A DNA stretch of 64,000 bases from RPQJ01 sp963793675 (GCA_963793675.1 CAWCBA010000010.1:620001-684000); one strand, 5' to 3'. Numbered from the stretch's first letter, positions 18,189 through 27,782 are shown. A program made the numbers and translations. Notes: generated by a model not told the origin, from the sequence alone.

Positions 18189-18300
18189 GTATAATTCCTT
18201 GCTCGAAAATCGCGCATTGCGCCGTGGAAGGCGCGGCATGGTAAGCCTCCCACCGACTGACGGAAAGCACCGTCAGGTGCTGCCCTCATGCGCATTCCGA

Positions 18301-18355
18301 AAACCGGGGACGCTCACCTGATTCCAGGTCGAAGTCAGGCGGGCGTCCCCGGTTT
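18301..18355. repeat. REP-like hairpin, GGGGACGCTCACC family
   Basis: 21-bp arms 18301-18321 and 18335-18355 pair with two mismatches around a 13-nt loop. Related to the elements at 5186-5236 and 31163-31214, which share the core GGGGACRCTCACC. It lies in the 280-bp gap between the divergent genes trxB and ftsK. Confidence 0.75.
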
Positions 18356-18468
18356 CCGGAGTTGCGTGAGTGTCTGCTGATTGCGGGGTGGCGGCATGCC
18401 TCCGTTGGCGGTAGCCTTATGTAAACCAACGGGTTACGGACGACTCTTGAACTATCAGGTGATGTGAT

Positions 18469-20787
18469 TTGGCTAAGGCGGAAGCAAAGCGCGCGGACGG
18501 CGGCGATCAGGCGGCCCACGTGGCCCGGGGACTGCGCGAAGGCGCGCTCTGGATCTTCGGTGCGCTGGCACTGATCCTGTTTGCCGCACTCGTCAGTTAC
18601 GACCGGGCGGATCCCGCCTTTTCCTCGACCGGTCAGCCCGGCCCGGTCACCAACCTGATCGGCCCGTTCGGAGCCTGGCTGTCCGACCTGTTCTTCGTGC
18701 TGTTCGGTCTCCCGGCCTACCTGTTCCCGATCATGCTGGGCATCGCGGGGTATCGCCTGTTCCAGGTGCGCAGCAGCCGCGAGCCCGTCGACCGGCGCTC
18801 GGCCTCGTTCCGCGGCCTGGGATTCTTCCTGGCGCTCGCGAGCAGCTGCGGCCTCGCCACGCTGCATTTCTCCGGCGACGGCTTCCCCAACACGGCGGGC
18901 GGAGTCGTTGGCTCGCTGCTCGGCGAGGGTCTCGCCAACTCGATGAGCTTCCTCGGCGCGACGCTGCTGTTGTTGGCGGTCTGGCTCGGTTCGGTCTCGC
19001 TGGCCACCGGCGTGTCGTGGTTCAACGTCATGGACGTGGTCGGCACCTGGGTGCTGCGTGGCTTCTCGTTCGTGCGCGAGCGCCTGTCCGAGCGGCGCGA
19101 CCAGAGCATCGGCAAGGAAGTGCGGCAGGCGCGCGAAGTCGTCGTGCGCGAAGAGCAGAAGAAAGTATCCGAGCGCAAGCCGCCGAAGATCGAGGCGCCG
19201 GCGCCGAAGGTCGAGAAGAGCGAGCGCGTCGAGAAAGAAAAGCAGGTGGCGCTGTTCGAACGACCGGGCGCGACGGCGTTGCCCGCGCTTTCCTTGCTCG
19301 ACGACCCGCCCGCGCGGGTCGGCGGCTATTCCGCCGAAGCCCTCGAAGCCATGTCGCGCCTGGTCGAGTTGAAGCTGCGCGATTTCGGCGTCGAAGCCGA
19401 AGTCGTCGAAGTGCACCCGGGCCCGGTCATCACGCGTTTCGAGCTGCGTCCGGCGCCGGGCGTGAAAGTGGCGCAGATCTCCAACCTTGCGAAGGACCTC
19501 GCGCGCTCTCTCTCTGCAATCAGCGTGCGTGTCGTCGAGATCATTCCGGGCAAGTCGACGATGGGTCTCGAGATCCCGAACGAGAAGCGCGAGATGGTCA
19601 CGCTCGGCGAGATCATCAAGTCGCGGGCCTACGACGAAATGGCCTCGCCGATCGCGCTGGTGCTCGGCAAGGACATCGGCGGCAACCCGGTCGTGGCCGA
19701 CCTCGGCCGCATGCCCCATCTGCTGGTCGGCGGCACCACGGGTTCAGGCAAGTCCACCGCGGTCAACGCCATGGTGCTCTCGCTGCTCTACAAGTCGACG
19801 CCCGAGCACGTGCGGCTGATCATGATCGACCCGAAGATGCTCGAGCTCTCGGTGTACGAGGGCATTCCGCACCTGCTGGCGCCGGTCGTCACCGACATGA
19901 AGCAGGCGGCGAACGCGCTGCGCTGGTGCGTGGCGGAAATGGAGCGCCGTTACCAGTTGATGGCGGCAGCGGGCGTGCGCAACCTCGCCGGCTACAACCG
20001 CAAGGTCAAGGATGCGGCCGATGCGGGCACGCCGATCAAGGACCCGATCGAAATGAAGCGGCTGCCGCCGGGCGGCGATCCGTCGACGGTGCCGTTCTGC
20101 GAACCGCTGCCGTTCATCGTCGTCATCGTCGACGAACTTGCCGACATGATGATGATCGTCGGCAAGAAGGTCGAGGAGCTGATCGCGCGCCTCGCGCAGA
20201 AGGCCCGTGCCTCGGGTATCCACCTGATCCTCGCGACGCAGCGCCCTTCGGTCGACGTCATCACCGGCCTGATCAAGGCGAACATCCCGACGCGTATCGC
20301 GTTCCAGGTGTCGGCCAAGGTCGACTCGCGCACGATTCTCGACCAGAGCGGCGCCGAGAGCCTGCTCGGGCACGGCGACATGCTGTACATGCAGCCCGGC
20401 ACCTCGCACCCGGTGCGCGTGCACGGCGCGTTCGTGTCCGACCAGGAAGTCCACCGGGTCGCGTCGTCACTGCGCAAGCATTCGGCGCCGATCTACATCG
20501 ACGAGATCCTCGACGGTCCATCGATGCCGATTCCCGGCCTGCCCGGCGAGGAAGGGGACGGCGGTGAAGGCGCCGACGCCGAGCAGGACCTGCTTTACGA
20601 CGAGGCGGTCAGGATCGTCACCGAGAGCCGCAAGGCCTCGATTTCGGGTGTCCAGCGCCGTCTCAAGATCGGCTACAACCGTGCTGCCCGCATGATCGAG
20701 GCGATGGAGGCCGCGGGTCTGGTCGGGCCCTTGAATACCAACGGTTCGCGTGAGGTCCTGGCGCCGCCACCACCCGAGGTCGATTGA
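18469..20787 (+). CDS. ftsK: DNA translocase FtsK
   Basis: Septum-located DNA pump that clears chromosome ends and activates XerCD at dif. It is 772 residues: four hydrophobic N-terminal segments (about 25-190), a Lys/Glu/Pro linker (about 205-265), the RecA-like motor with Walker A GGTTGSGKST near residue 425 and Walker B VIVDELADMMM near 550, and a C-terminal gamma domain (RIVTESRKASISGVQRRLKI) that reads KOPS sequences. The start is TTG at 18469. The linker is short compared with E. coli FtsK. lolA follows after 2 bp. Confidence 0.96.
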   Translation: MAKAEAKRADGGDQAAHVARGLREGALWIFGALALILFAALVSYDRADPAFSSTGQPGPVTNLIGPFGAWLSDLFFVLFGLPAYLFPIMLGIAGYRLFQVRSSREPVDRRSASFRGLGFFLALASSCGLATLHFSGDGFPNTAGGVVGSLLGEGLANSMSFLGATLLLLAVWLGSVSLATGVSWFNVMDVVGTWVLRGFSFVRERLSERRDQSIGKEVRQAREVVVREEQKKVSERKPPKIEAPAPKVEKSERVEKEKQVALFERPGATALPALSLLDDPPARVGGYSAEALEAMSRLVELKLRDFGVEAEVVEVHPGPVITRFELRPAPGVKVAQISNLAKDLARSLSAISVRVVEIIPGKSTMGLEIPNEKREMVTLGEIIKSRAYDEMASPIALVLGKDIGGNPVVADLGRMPHLLVGGTTGSGKSTAVNAMVLSLLYKSTPEHVRLIMIDPKMLELSVYEGIPHLLAPVVTDMKQAANALRWCVAEMERRYQLMAAAGVRNLAGYNRKVKDAADAGTPIKDPIEMKRLPPGGDPSTVPFCEPLPFIVVIVDELADMMMIVGKKVEELIARLAQKARASGIHLILATQRPSVDVITGLIKANIPTRIAFQVSAKVDSRTILDQSGAESLLGHGDMLYMQPGTSHPVRVHGAFVSDQEVHRVASSLRKHSAPIYIDEILDGPSMPIPGLPGEEGDGGEGADAEQDLLYDEAVRIVTESRKASISGVQRRLKIGYNRAARMIEAMEAAGLVGPLNTNGSREVLAPPPPEVD

Positions 20788-20789
20788 AC

Positions 20790-21433
20790 ATGACCACGGC
20801 GCGGGTGAGGGGGGCTGCGTTCCTCGCGCATTGCTGCTCGTTCCCGTCGCGGCGTTTGCGGCCGACTCGGTCGCGCGCGTCGACGCCTACCTCGCCTCGC
20901 TGCAGACGCTCACGGCCACGTTCGTGCAGATCGTGCAGGACAAGCAGGGCCAGGTCACCGAGCGCGCCACCGGCACGCTGTCGATTTCCCGCCCAGACCG
21001 CTTCCGCTGGGATTACCGCGAGCCGTACGCACAGACGATCGTCGCCGACGGCAAGAAGCTCTGGCTCTACGATCCAGATCTCGAGCAGGTCACCGTGCGA
21101 TCGCTCGAGCACGGGCTCGGTGCCACGCCAGCGATGTTGCTGTCGGGCTCGGGCAAGGTGGCCGACGCGTTCTCGGCCGGGCCCGTCGAGCAGCAGAAGA
21201 GCTGGACGTGGTGCCGGTTGGTGCCGAAGCAGAAGGGCTCCGATTTCGAGCGCGTGAGCCTGGGCTTCGACGGTCGCAATGAACTTGCCGCGATGGAACT
21301 GGTCGACAAGCTCGGGCAGACCACGACGATCGAGTTTTCGCTGCTCAAGCGTGGCGCAGCGCTCGACGATGCGCTGTTCCGATTCGTGCCGCCGCAGGGC
21401 GCCGACGTGATCGGCGAAGCCGCGGCACGCTGA
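20790..21433 (+). CDS. lolA: Outer-membrane lipoprotein carrier protein LolA (frameshift)
   Basis: Periplasmic chaperone that carries lipoproteins from LolCDE to LolB. The body shows VDAYLASLQTLTATFVQ, DRFRWDYREPYAQTIVADG, KKLWLYDPDLEQVTVR and a C-terminal LGQTTTIEFSLLK. The ATG at 20790 is in a different frame from the body: restoring one G in the G6 run at about 20806 joins MTTARVRGG to the hydrophobic signal segment VPRALLLVPVAAFAADS. LolA is normally essential, so a sequencing deletion in a homopolymer is the simplest reading. Corrected length is about 214 residues. It sits between ftsK and rarA in the standard order. Confidence 0.9.
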
Positions 21434-21477
21434 CAGCCGGACGCGGTCGCGCGGCCAGTATGTTTCACGGGATATCG

Positions 21478-21855
21478 ATGCTCAATCTCCACTATCGACC
21501 GTTCTGGATCGCCGCGAGTGCGATCCTCGTGCTTGGCGTCGTCTGGGGCAGCCTGCAGGCCTCGCTCGGTGGGGAGTTGCCGCAGGGCTTCGACAAGGTC
21601 GAACATTTCAGCACCTACCTGTTCCTTGCCGTGTGGTTCACCGGGCTCTTTGCCCGCCCGCGCTGGTGGACGGTTGCGGTCGTGCTGCTGGCGCTGGGGG
21701 CTGCGATGGAAGCCGGGCAGTACCTCATGCAGGCCGGTCGCACCGCCGACCTCTACGACATGGCGGCCAACACGGCGGGCGTCGCGGTCGGACTGCTGCT
21801 GGCTGCGCTGCTGACCGGAGGCTGGGCGCAGCGAGTCGAGTCGTGGCTGCGGTAG
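21478..21855 (+). CDS. VanZ-like membrane protein
   Basis: About 125 residues with four hydrophobic segments and the VanZ-family motif FDKVEHFSTYLFLA near residue 45, followed by EAGQYLMQAGRTADLYDMAA. Function is unknown; the name comes from a teicoplanin-resistance gene, but most members are not resistance factors. I chose the ATG at 21478, with GGGA 6 nt ahead; the ATG at 21460 is also possible. Its 3' end overlaps the start of rarA by 13 bp. Confidence 0.85.
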   Translation: MLNLHYRPFWIAASAILVLGVVWGSLQASLGGELPQGFDKVEHFSTYLFLAVWFTGLFARPRWWTVAVVLLALGAAMEAGQYLMQAGRTADLYDMAANTAGVAVGLLLAALLTGGWAQRVESWLR

Positions 21856-23139
21856 CACCTTTTCGCCCGCTCGCCGACCGCATGCGGCCCGCGAGCCTCG
21901 ACGAGTTCATCGGCCAGTCGCACCTGCTGGCGCAGGGTAAACCACTGCGCCGCCTGCTCGAAGGCCGCAGCCTGCACTCGATGATCCTGTGGGGGCCGCC
22001 CGGCACCGGCAAGACCACGCTCGCACGCCTGGTCGCGAAAACCTGCGACTCCGAGTTCATCGCGCTCTCGGCCGTGATGGCCGGCGTGAAGGACGTGCGC
22101 GCTGCCGTCGAACAGGCGCAGCAGGTGCGTGCGGGCAGTGGCCGCCGCACCGTGCTGTTCCTGGACGAGGTGCATCGCTTCAATAAATCGCAGCAGGATG
22201 CGTTCCTGCCCTTACGTCGAGGACGGCACCGTCTGCTTCATCGGCGCCACGACCGAGAACCCGTCGTTCGAGATCAACAGCGCGTTGCTGTCCCGCGCCC
22301 GCGTGTACGTGCTGCGCTCGCTCACGGTCGACGACATCCAGCAGGTCCTGCGACGCGCGCTCGAGCGCGAATTCTCGTCCGGCACCGAGGCCGTCAGGGC
22401 CGACGACGACGCCATCGCGACGCTCGCACGGGCGGCGGACGGCGATGCACGCCGGGCGCTGAACCTGCTCGAGGTCGCCGCGGACCTTGCGCGTGCGGGC
22501 ACCGGCCTCGTCACCGAAGAGATCGCCGGCGAGGTCTCCGCCGGTGGCTATCGTCGCTTCGACAAGAAGGGCGAGCAGTTCTACGACCAGATTTCAGCGC
22601 TGCACAAGGCCGTGCGCGGCACGGATCCCGATGCGGCGCTGTACTGGCTCTGCCGCATGCTTGATGGCGGGTGCGATCCGCGCTACGTGTGCCGGCGGGT
22701 GATTCGGATGGCGTCTGAAGACATCGGCAATGCCGACCCTCGCGCGCTGCAGCTCGCGCTCGAAGCCGCGCAGGCCTACGAGCGACTCGGCAGCCCGGAA
22801 GGCGAACTCGCGCTCGCCCAGGCCGTCGTGTTCATGGCCGTCGCGGCCAAGAGCAATGCCGTCTATGTCGCGTACAAGGCGGCCATGGCGGACGCCCAGA
22901 AGAACGGCACGCTCGACGTGCCCATGCACCTGCGCAATGCGCCGACCAGGCTCATGAAGGGCCTCGGCTACGGCGAGGGCTATCGCTACGCCCACGACGA
23001 GCCCGAAGGCTACGCGGCGGGCGAGAAGTATTTTCCCGATGAAATGGAGCCGGCGCGCTATTACGAGCCGGTGCCGCGGGGACTCGAGATCAGGATTGCC
23101 GAGGCCCTGGAACGGTTCCGGTCGCTGAAGCGCGGTTGA
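21843..23139 (+). CDS. rarA: Replication-associated recombination protein A (frameshift)
   Basis: AAA+ ATPase of the RarA/MgsA/WRNIP1 family that acts at stalled forks. It starts with a GTG inside the end of the VanZ gene. Walker A is GPPGTGKTT near residue 50, Walker B is VLFLDEVHRFNKSQQDAFLP, and the rest includes FIGATTENPSFEINSALLSR and RRVIRMASEDIGNADPRAL. The frame slips by one extra base near 22212, within that block, where FLP should run into YVEDGTV. Corrected length is about 431 residues, the normal size. The break falls in the most conserved part of the protein, which argues for a read error. Confidence 0.92.
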
Positions 23140-23184
23140 TCTCGGCTACAATTCGCGCTTTCCCGAACCTTCCGGCTGCCTGCC

Positions 23185-24471
23185 ATGCTCGACGCCCGCC
23201 TGCTTCGTTCCGATCCTGCCGCGGTCGCCGCGAACCTCGCGCGTCGTGGCTTCACGCTCGACGTCGAGCGTTTCCAGCTGCTCGAGGACCGCCGCAAGGC
23301 CGCCCAGGTTGCCGCGGATGAAGTGCGTGCGGCCCGCAATGCGCACGCAAAGAACGTAGGGAAGGCCAAGGCCCAGGGGCAGGACATCGCTTCGCTGCTG
23401 GCCGCGGGCGAAGAACTCGGCAAGCGGATGGCGGGTCTCGACAAGGAACTCGCGGACGTCCAGGCGGAGTTCGATGAGCTCGTCCTCGGCCTGCCGAACA
23501 TGCTGCACGAAAGCGTGCCGAGCGGCCGCGACGAAGCCGACAACGTCGAGGTGCGCCGTTGGGGCGCGCCGCGCCAGTTCGAGTTTGCGCCGCTCGATCA
23601 CGTCGCGATCGGCGAAAAGCTCGCCAACACCGCGATGGACTTCGAGGCGGCCGGCAGGATTTCCGGTGCACGGTTCGTGGTGCTGAAAGGCGGGCTCGCG
23701 CGCCTGCACCGCGCGCTGATCCAGTACATGCTCGACCTGCACACCGGCGAGCACGGTTACACCGAGATCTATGCGCCGTACCTCGTTGCGCGCAGCGCGC
23801 TGGTCGGCACGGGGCAGTTGCCCAAGTTCGAGGCGGACCTGTTCCGGGTTACCTCGGGCGACATGGAGTTCTTCCTGATCCCCACCGCCGAGGTCCCGGT
23901 CACGAACCTCGCGCGTGAATCGATCCTCGAGGCGAACACGCTGCCGCGACGCTACGCCGCGCACACGCCGTGCTTTCGCAGCGAAGCCGGCTCGTACGGC
24001 AAGGACACGCGCGGCATGATCCGCCAGCACCAGTTCGAGAAGGTCGAGCTCGTGCACATCGTGCGGCCGGAGGATTCGTACGCCGAACTCGAAGTGCTCG
24101 TCGGCAACGCCGAGAGGGTGCTGCAGGGCCTCGAACTGCCGTACCGGGTCGTCGCGCTCTGCGCGGGCGACGTCGGATTCGGCAGCGCCAAGACCTACGA
24201 CATCGAAGTGTGGCTGCCGGGCCAGCAGAAGTACCGTGAGATTTCGTCGTGCTCGAATTGCGAGGCGTTCCAGGCGCGCCGCATGCAGGCGCGCTGGCGC
24301 AATCCCGCGACCAGCAAGCCCGAGCCGGTGCACACGCTGAATGGCTCGGGCCTCGCGGTCGGCCGTACGCTCGTGGCCGTGCTCGAGAATTATCAGCAGG
24401 CTGACGGCAGCGTGGTGATCCCGCCGGCGCTGCGCAAGTACATGGGTGGCGCGGAGATCATCCGCGGCTGA
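23185..24471 (+). CDS. serS: Serine--tRNA ligase
   Basis: Class II aminoacyl-tRNA synthetase charging tRNA-Ser (and tRNA-Sec if present). It is 428 residues, full length: an N-terminal antiparallel coiled-coil arm (about 30-100) that contacts the long variable arm, then motif 2 (TPCFRSEAGSYGKDTRGMIR) and motif 3 (LNGSGLAVGRTLVAVLENYQ). A TACAAT -10-like box is at 23147-23152. A tRNA-Ser gene follows 42 bp after its stop, so the enzyme and one of its substrates are adjacent. Confidence 0.98.
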   Translation: MLDARLLRSDPAAVAANLARRGFTLDVERFQLLEDRRKAAQVAADEVRAARNAHAKNVGKAKAQGQDIASLLAAGEELGKRMAGLDKELADVQAEFDELVLGLPNMLHESVPSGRDEADNVEVRRWGAPRQFEFAPLDHVAIGEKLANTAMDFEAAGRISGARFVVLKGGLARLHRALIQYMLDLHTGEHGYTEIYAPYLVARSALVGTGQLPKFEADLFRVTSGDMEFFLIPTAEVPVTNLARESILEANTLPRRYAAHTPCFRSEAGSYGKDTRGMIRQHQFEKVELVHIVRPEDSYAELEVLVGNAERVLQGLELPYRVVALCAGDVGFGSAKTYDIEVWLPGQQKYREISSCSNCEAFQARRMQARWRNPATSKPEPVHTLNGSGLAVGRTLVAVLENYQQADGSVVIPPALRKYMGGAEIIRG

Positions 24472-24513
24472 CAGCAAAGGCCAGCGCTCACCCGGCTACA
24501 ATGGGTTCCGCTC

Positions 24514-24603
24514 GGAGAGGTGGCAGAGCGGTTGAATGCACCGGTCTTGAAAACCGGCGTCCCCGCAAGGGGATCGTGGGTTCGAATCCCACCCTCTCCG
24601 CCA
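24514..24603 (+). tRNA. tRNA-Ser (UGA)
   Basis: 90 nt including the encoded CCA. The acceptor stem GGAGAGG pairs perfectly with CCTCTCC, the anticodon stem ACCGG/CCGGC-type pairing closes the loop CTTGAAA (anticodon TGA), the variable arm is a CCCC-GCAA-GGGG hairpin, and the T arm GTGGG-TTCGAAT-CCCAC is perfect. A TACAAT box at 24497-24502 could serve as -10. It reads UCA and other UCN serine codons. Confidence 0.98.
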
Positions 24604-24676
24604 TTCACTTTTGCCCATGCCGACATCTACCGCGCTGGGTAGGTTATTCGGCAATGCCGCGCTGCGCTGGAGCTGG

Positions 24677-26542
24677 TCAGTCCTGCGTGGCGCGGATGGC
24701 AAAGCGCAGCGGTACCGCGCCCACCTTCAGCCTGTCACCATCCTTGAGCAACTGCCGCTTGATACGCCGGCCATTGACGAAGCAACCATTGGTGCTGCTC
24801 ATGTCTTCGAAGATGACGGCGTCGTGGCTGACCCTGAGAATTGCGTGATGCCGGCTGACCGAACTGGACCGAAGCCGGATGTCGCATTCCTGGCCGCGGC
24901 CGATCGAAATGGAACTCTTATTGAGCAGGTGCACGACACCCTCGGCATCATCCCGCGTAAGGGTCCTGAGCGGTGTCCCGCCATCGTTCTTGCGCGTCTG
25001 ATACGCCACCTGATGGATGTCGCGACGAATGGCTTCCATCGCCTCGGCTTGCTGGTGCAACTCAACCTGCAGAGCCTCGACCTGTCGGGCGCTGGCACCC
25101 TGTTCAAGGTGCTTGGCTGCCAGTTCCCGTTGTGCCTGCTGCAGCAAGTTGTCCTGGCGCGCGCACTCATCCTGCAAGCGTTGCATGGCCGCCGACAAGT
25201 TGACAATGCGCTCGGCCTGCACCGCCATGGTCTCGTCACGGTGTCTGATCTGTCCGGTCAACTCCTGATTGGTGCAGTTGACGCGATCCAGTTCGCGTGC
25301 CAGGTCTTGCGCCTGCCCGAGCTCCTCACGCAGCAGCGTCATGCTTTCCAGCAGCGTTGCTTCTCGTTGCATCAGGGTGGCCTGCGCTTCTCGTAGCACG
25401 AGCAACTCGCGATCCTGGCGGGCAATCGCCTCCTGGCGCGTAGTCAGCAAGGTATTGCGCTCGGCAAGCTGTTGGCCCAGCTGGCCATTCTCGATCACCG
25501 CGCGGTTCAATTCGTCCTGCAAGGCATCAATCTCCGCCTGGCGTTCCGACAGTTCACGGCGCGTGCTTGCAAGCGTCTCGCGTTCGGTTGCAACCGTCTG
25601 GCATAGACGCTCGTTGTCCTGCTCCGCAGAGCGCCAATGCGATTTTTCGGCTTCAACCTGGCTCACCAGATGCTCGATGCGCTCGCCCGTCAGCGTCAGG
25701 TCACGCTGCAGCTCGTCCGCCTGCCGAGCTCGTTCGCTGATCTCCTGCTGGTGCGTCACTACGCTCTGCATCAGCGATTCTCCATTGGCGATCGCACTGG
25801 CCAGCTGTGCTGAGGTATCACTCAGGCGGCCTTCCAGTACGGCAATGCGCTGCTCACGAGCCAGCAGGGAGCGCTGCAAATCGTCCTTTTCGAGCAGGAC
25901 CTGCGCCATGCTGCGCGCTAGTGCGGCAGCCGAGGCATGCTGCTCTGCGAACTGCTGTTGCGCGGCCAGCAACTCGGTGTGCAGCGCTTCGCCAAGCTGC
26001 CGTTGCTCCTCCAGCTGCCGGGTCAGGTCACTGCTCTGGCGTGTATGCTGCTGGCGCAGCTGCTCTGCTTCAGCGCGCTGCTCCATCAGCTGCTGATGCA
26101 GTTCACCACCAGTACGCTGTTGCTGTTCAAGGGACTGCTGCAGATTCAGCAGTGTGGTGCTCGCCGCGACCCGTTGCTGCTCAAGCTGATCCCGCAACTG
26201 TTGCCAGCTTGCCTGCCATTGCAGGCTTTCCTCGGCGAGTCGGTCACGATCCCGCGAAACTGCCTGGCTTTGGGCCAGCAAGTCGCCGTGGTGGGACTGC
26301 AGGGAATCATGCTGTGTCTGCAGTTGAGTGAGTTTGATTCCGGTATCCGCCAGCGCAGCCTCCAGGCTGACGATCCGATCCCTTACCGAAGCCAGTTCAC
26401 CCACAGGGTCCCAGTGCTCGCCCGTGGCGTCGTCGAGACCGGACGGCCCGTCAACCATATCCGCAGAGCTCAAGATCGGTAGCTTGGCGGTGATATCCAG
26501 ATCGTCGTCCGCCAAATTATCAACAGGCGGAGTGCTCATCAT
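24677..26542 (-). CDS. Large coiled-coil protein with C-terminal FHA domain
   Basis: 621 residues. The N-terminal 50 are acidic; residues about 60-500 form a long Gln/Glu/Leu/Arg-rich coiled coil; the last 95 form a forkhead-associated domain with ISIGRGQECDIRL, SSVSRHHAIL and STNGCFVNGRRIKR, which carry the Arg, Ser-x-x-His and Asn positions that bind phosphothreonine. No signal peptide or membrane segment is visible. It looks like a phosphopeptide-dependent scaffold, but no Ser/Thr kinase is nearby. Its G+C (roughly 57-60%) and codon use differ clearly from the flanks. It is bracketed by tRNA-Ser and a degenerate tRNA-Ser, consistent with acquisition as an island. Confidence 0.88.
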   Translation of the reverse strand: MMSTPPVDNLADDDLDITAKLPILSSADMVDGPSGLDDATGEHWDPVGELASVRDRIVSLEAALADTGIKLTQLQTQHDSLQSHHGDLLAQSQAVSRDRDRLAEESLQWQASWQQLRDQLEQQRVAASTTLLNLQQSLEQQQRTGGELHQQLMEQRAEAEQLRQQHTRQSSDLTRQLEEQRQLGEALHTELLAAQQQFAEQHASAAALARSMAQVLLEKDDLQRSLLAREQRIAVLEGRLSDTSAQLASAIANGESLMQSVVTHQQEISERARQADELQRDLTLTGERIEHLVSQVEAEKSHWRSAEQDNERLCQTVATERETLASTRRELSERQAEIDALQDELNRAVIENGQLGQQLAERNTLLTTRQEAIARQDRELLVLREAQATLMQREATLLESMTLLREELGQAQDLARELDRVNCTNQELTGQIRHRDETMAVQAERIVNLSAAMQRLQDECARQDNLLQQAQRELAAKHLEQGASARQVEALQVELHQQAEAMEAIRRDIHQVAYQTRKNDGGTPLRTLTRDDAEGVVHLLNKSSISIGRGQECDIRLRSSSVSRHHAILRVSHDAVIFEDMSSTNGCFVNGRRIKRQLLKDGDRLKVGAVPLRFAIRATQD

Positions 26543-26682
26543 TCAGATCTCCAGGCATGATCGCGGGCGCCACTGACGCACATGCACCGGGTGCCGACGC
26601 ATTAGCGGCATTATCCGTGCCGGGATACGCAGCGCAATACGGCAACCGGCAGCCGCTGACACAGCACGGGACGCGAGCATCG

Positions 26683-26771
26683 TGGGATGGCAGAGCGGTT
26701 GAATCCACCGCTCTTGAAGTCTGCACGAAGGTGCAATCCTGCCGTGGGTTCGAACCCCACCCTCTCAGCCA
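26683..26771 (+). pseudogene. Degenerate tRNA-Ser copy
   Basis: Shares 17 identical bases of the D-arm region with the intact tRNA-Ser at 24514-24603 and 27 of 29 bases at the 3' end, including CCA (26743-26771 against 24575-24603). The T arm is intact and a GCAC-GAAG-GTGC variable hairpin remains, but the acceptor stem has a mismatch and the anticodon and D stems no longer pair. It instead allows a perfect 8-bp hairpin AGAGCGGT/ACCGCTCT with a 7-nt loop. Probably non-functional; it may be the far attachment-site remnant of an island. Confidence 0.65.
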
Positions 26772-26808
26772 ATCAACCGCGCACTGGAAAGGGCTGCGCG
26801 GCTCGATC

Positions 26809-27261
26809 TCATCCGCAGTTCACGGTTGCGGCTCCCGCCACGACCGTCGTCGAAGCGTGGCATGCGACAGACGCCGGAGTGACCAGCGGATGGCCCGCGT
26901 CGGCCCAGCCCAGGATGCCGTCCGCGAGTGACATCGGATCGACGAAACCCAGTTTCAGCAGCGCATCGGCCGCGAGCGCGGACCGGCCACCACTCAGGCA
27001 ATACAACACCACGGGCCGCTGGCGGTGAGACAGCGCCTCGGCCGTCTGGTAATTCACGGCGGGATGACCGTCGACTTCGAACTCGAGCAGACCGCGCGGA
27101 ATGTTGACTGCCCCGGGCAGGTGACCGTCGGCGAATTCCTCCGGCTCGCGCACATCGACGATCGGACAGCCGAATTTCTGCAGCTCGAGCAATTCGGCCG
27201 GGCCGATCTCGCGGATATTGGACTTGGCGGCGGCGACGAGGTCGCGGACGGTATAGCTCAT
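26809..27261 (-). CDS. Rhodanese-like domain protein (150 aa)
   Basis: Single-domain sulfurtransferase-like protein. The rhodanese fold spans about residues 20-125: CPIVDVREPEEFADGHLPGA, then the active-site loop YCLSGGRSALAA with the catalytic cysteine near residue 89, then a hydrophobic close GILGWADAGHPL. No signal peptide is evident, so it is likely cytosolic. A second, different rhodanese is at 37792-38211. The sulfur donor and acceptor are unknown. Confidence 0.88.
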   Translation of the reverse strand: MSYTVRDLVAAAKSNIREIGPAELLELQKFGCPIVDVREPEEFADGHLPGAVNIPRGLLEFEVDGHPAVNYQTAEALSHRQRPVVLYCLSGGRSALAADALLKLGFVDPMSLADGILGWADAGHPLVTPASVACHASTTVVAGAATVNCG

Positions 27262-27410
27262 GGACGGATGGTCGTCGCAAGGCTGCTCTGCCGTCTAATG
27301 CCGGTGCGTCAGGAACTCATGCCTGCCGGTTCTTTGGGGCGGCTGGCGGCCGTAACCGGTCGCGCGTGAGCAGGCTCCGGCGCCGTTGCCACGGCGCCGG
27401 AGCGGACTCG

Positions 27411-27782
27411 TCAGCGCATCTTTGCGTAATTGCTGGCACCGTACCAGTCGACGACGACGGCGGGCTCATCGCCGACGACCCAGGCGTCGTGGCCACTCGG
27501 CAGCGAGGTGATGTCGCCCGGGCCGGCCACGATTTCGGTGCCGTCGTCCATGCGGATCGCGAGGCGTCCACTGACGTGGTACTGGAAATGCGGCGCCTCG
27601 CAACTGCGCGTCTTGGCGATCGGCTGTACATCGTTCGACCAGCGCCAGCCTGGCTCGAACACCAGCCTGCCGACTTCGCCGTCACCGATCCTCAGGATTT
27701 CCGCTTTGCCGTGCGGAAACGTTCGCGTCTCGTCGGGGTGGGTAAACGTCTTGTGCTCCGTGAGCTGATGATGTGTAGGCAT
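27411..27782 (-). CDS. Cupin-domain protein (123 aa)
   Basis: Small single-cupin protein starting MPTHHQLTEHKTFTHPDET. The barrel includes WRWSNDVQPIAKTRSCEAPH, FQYHVSGRLAIRMDDG and PGDITSLPSGHDAWV. Metal-binding histidines are plausible at HFQYH and GHDAW. The start at 27782 is preferred to an upstream in-frame start at 27881, whose extra sequence is Arg-rich and out of character. No substrate can be assigned. It follows the M20 peptidase gene on the same strand. Confidence 0.82.
   Translation of the reverse strand: MPTHHQLTEHKTFTHPDETRTFPHGKAEILRIGDGEVGRLVFEPGWRWSNDVQPIAKTRSCEAPHFQYHVSGRLAIRMDDGTEIVAGPGDITSLPSGHDAWVVGDEPAVVVDWYGASNYAKMR

Noticed and set aside
26683..26771. A second functional tRNA-Ser or a selC gene
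   Set aside because: D and anticodon stems do not pair, the acceptor stem has a mismatch, and the loop carries TGA in Ser context without the long acceptor of tRNA-Sec.
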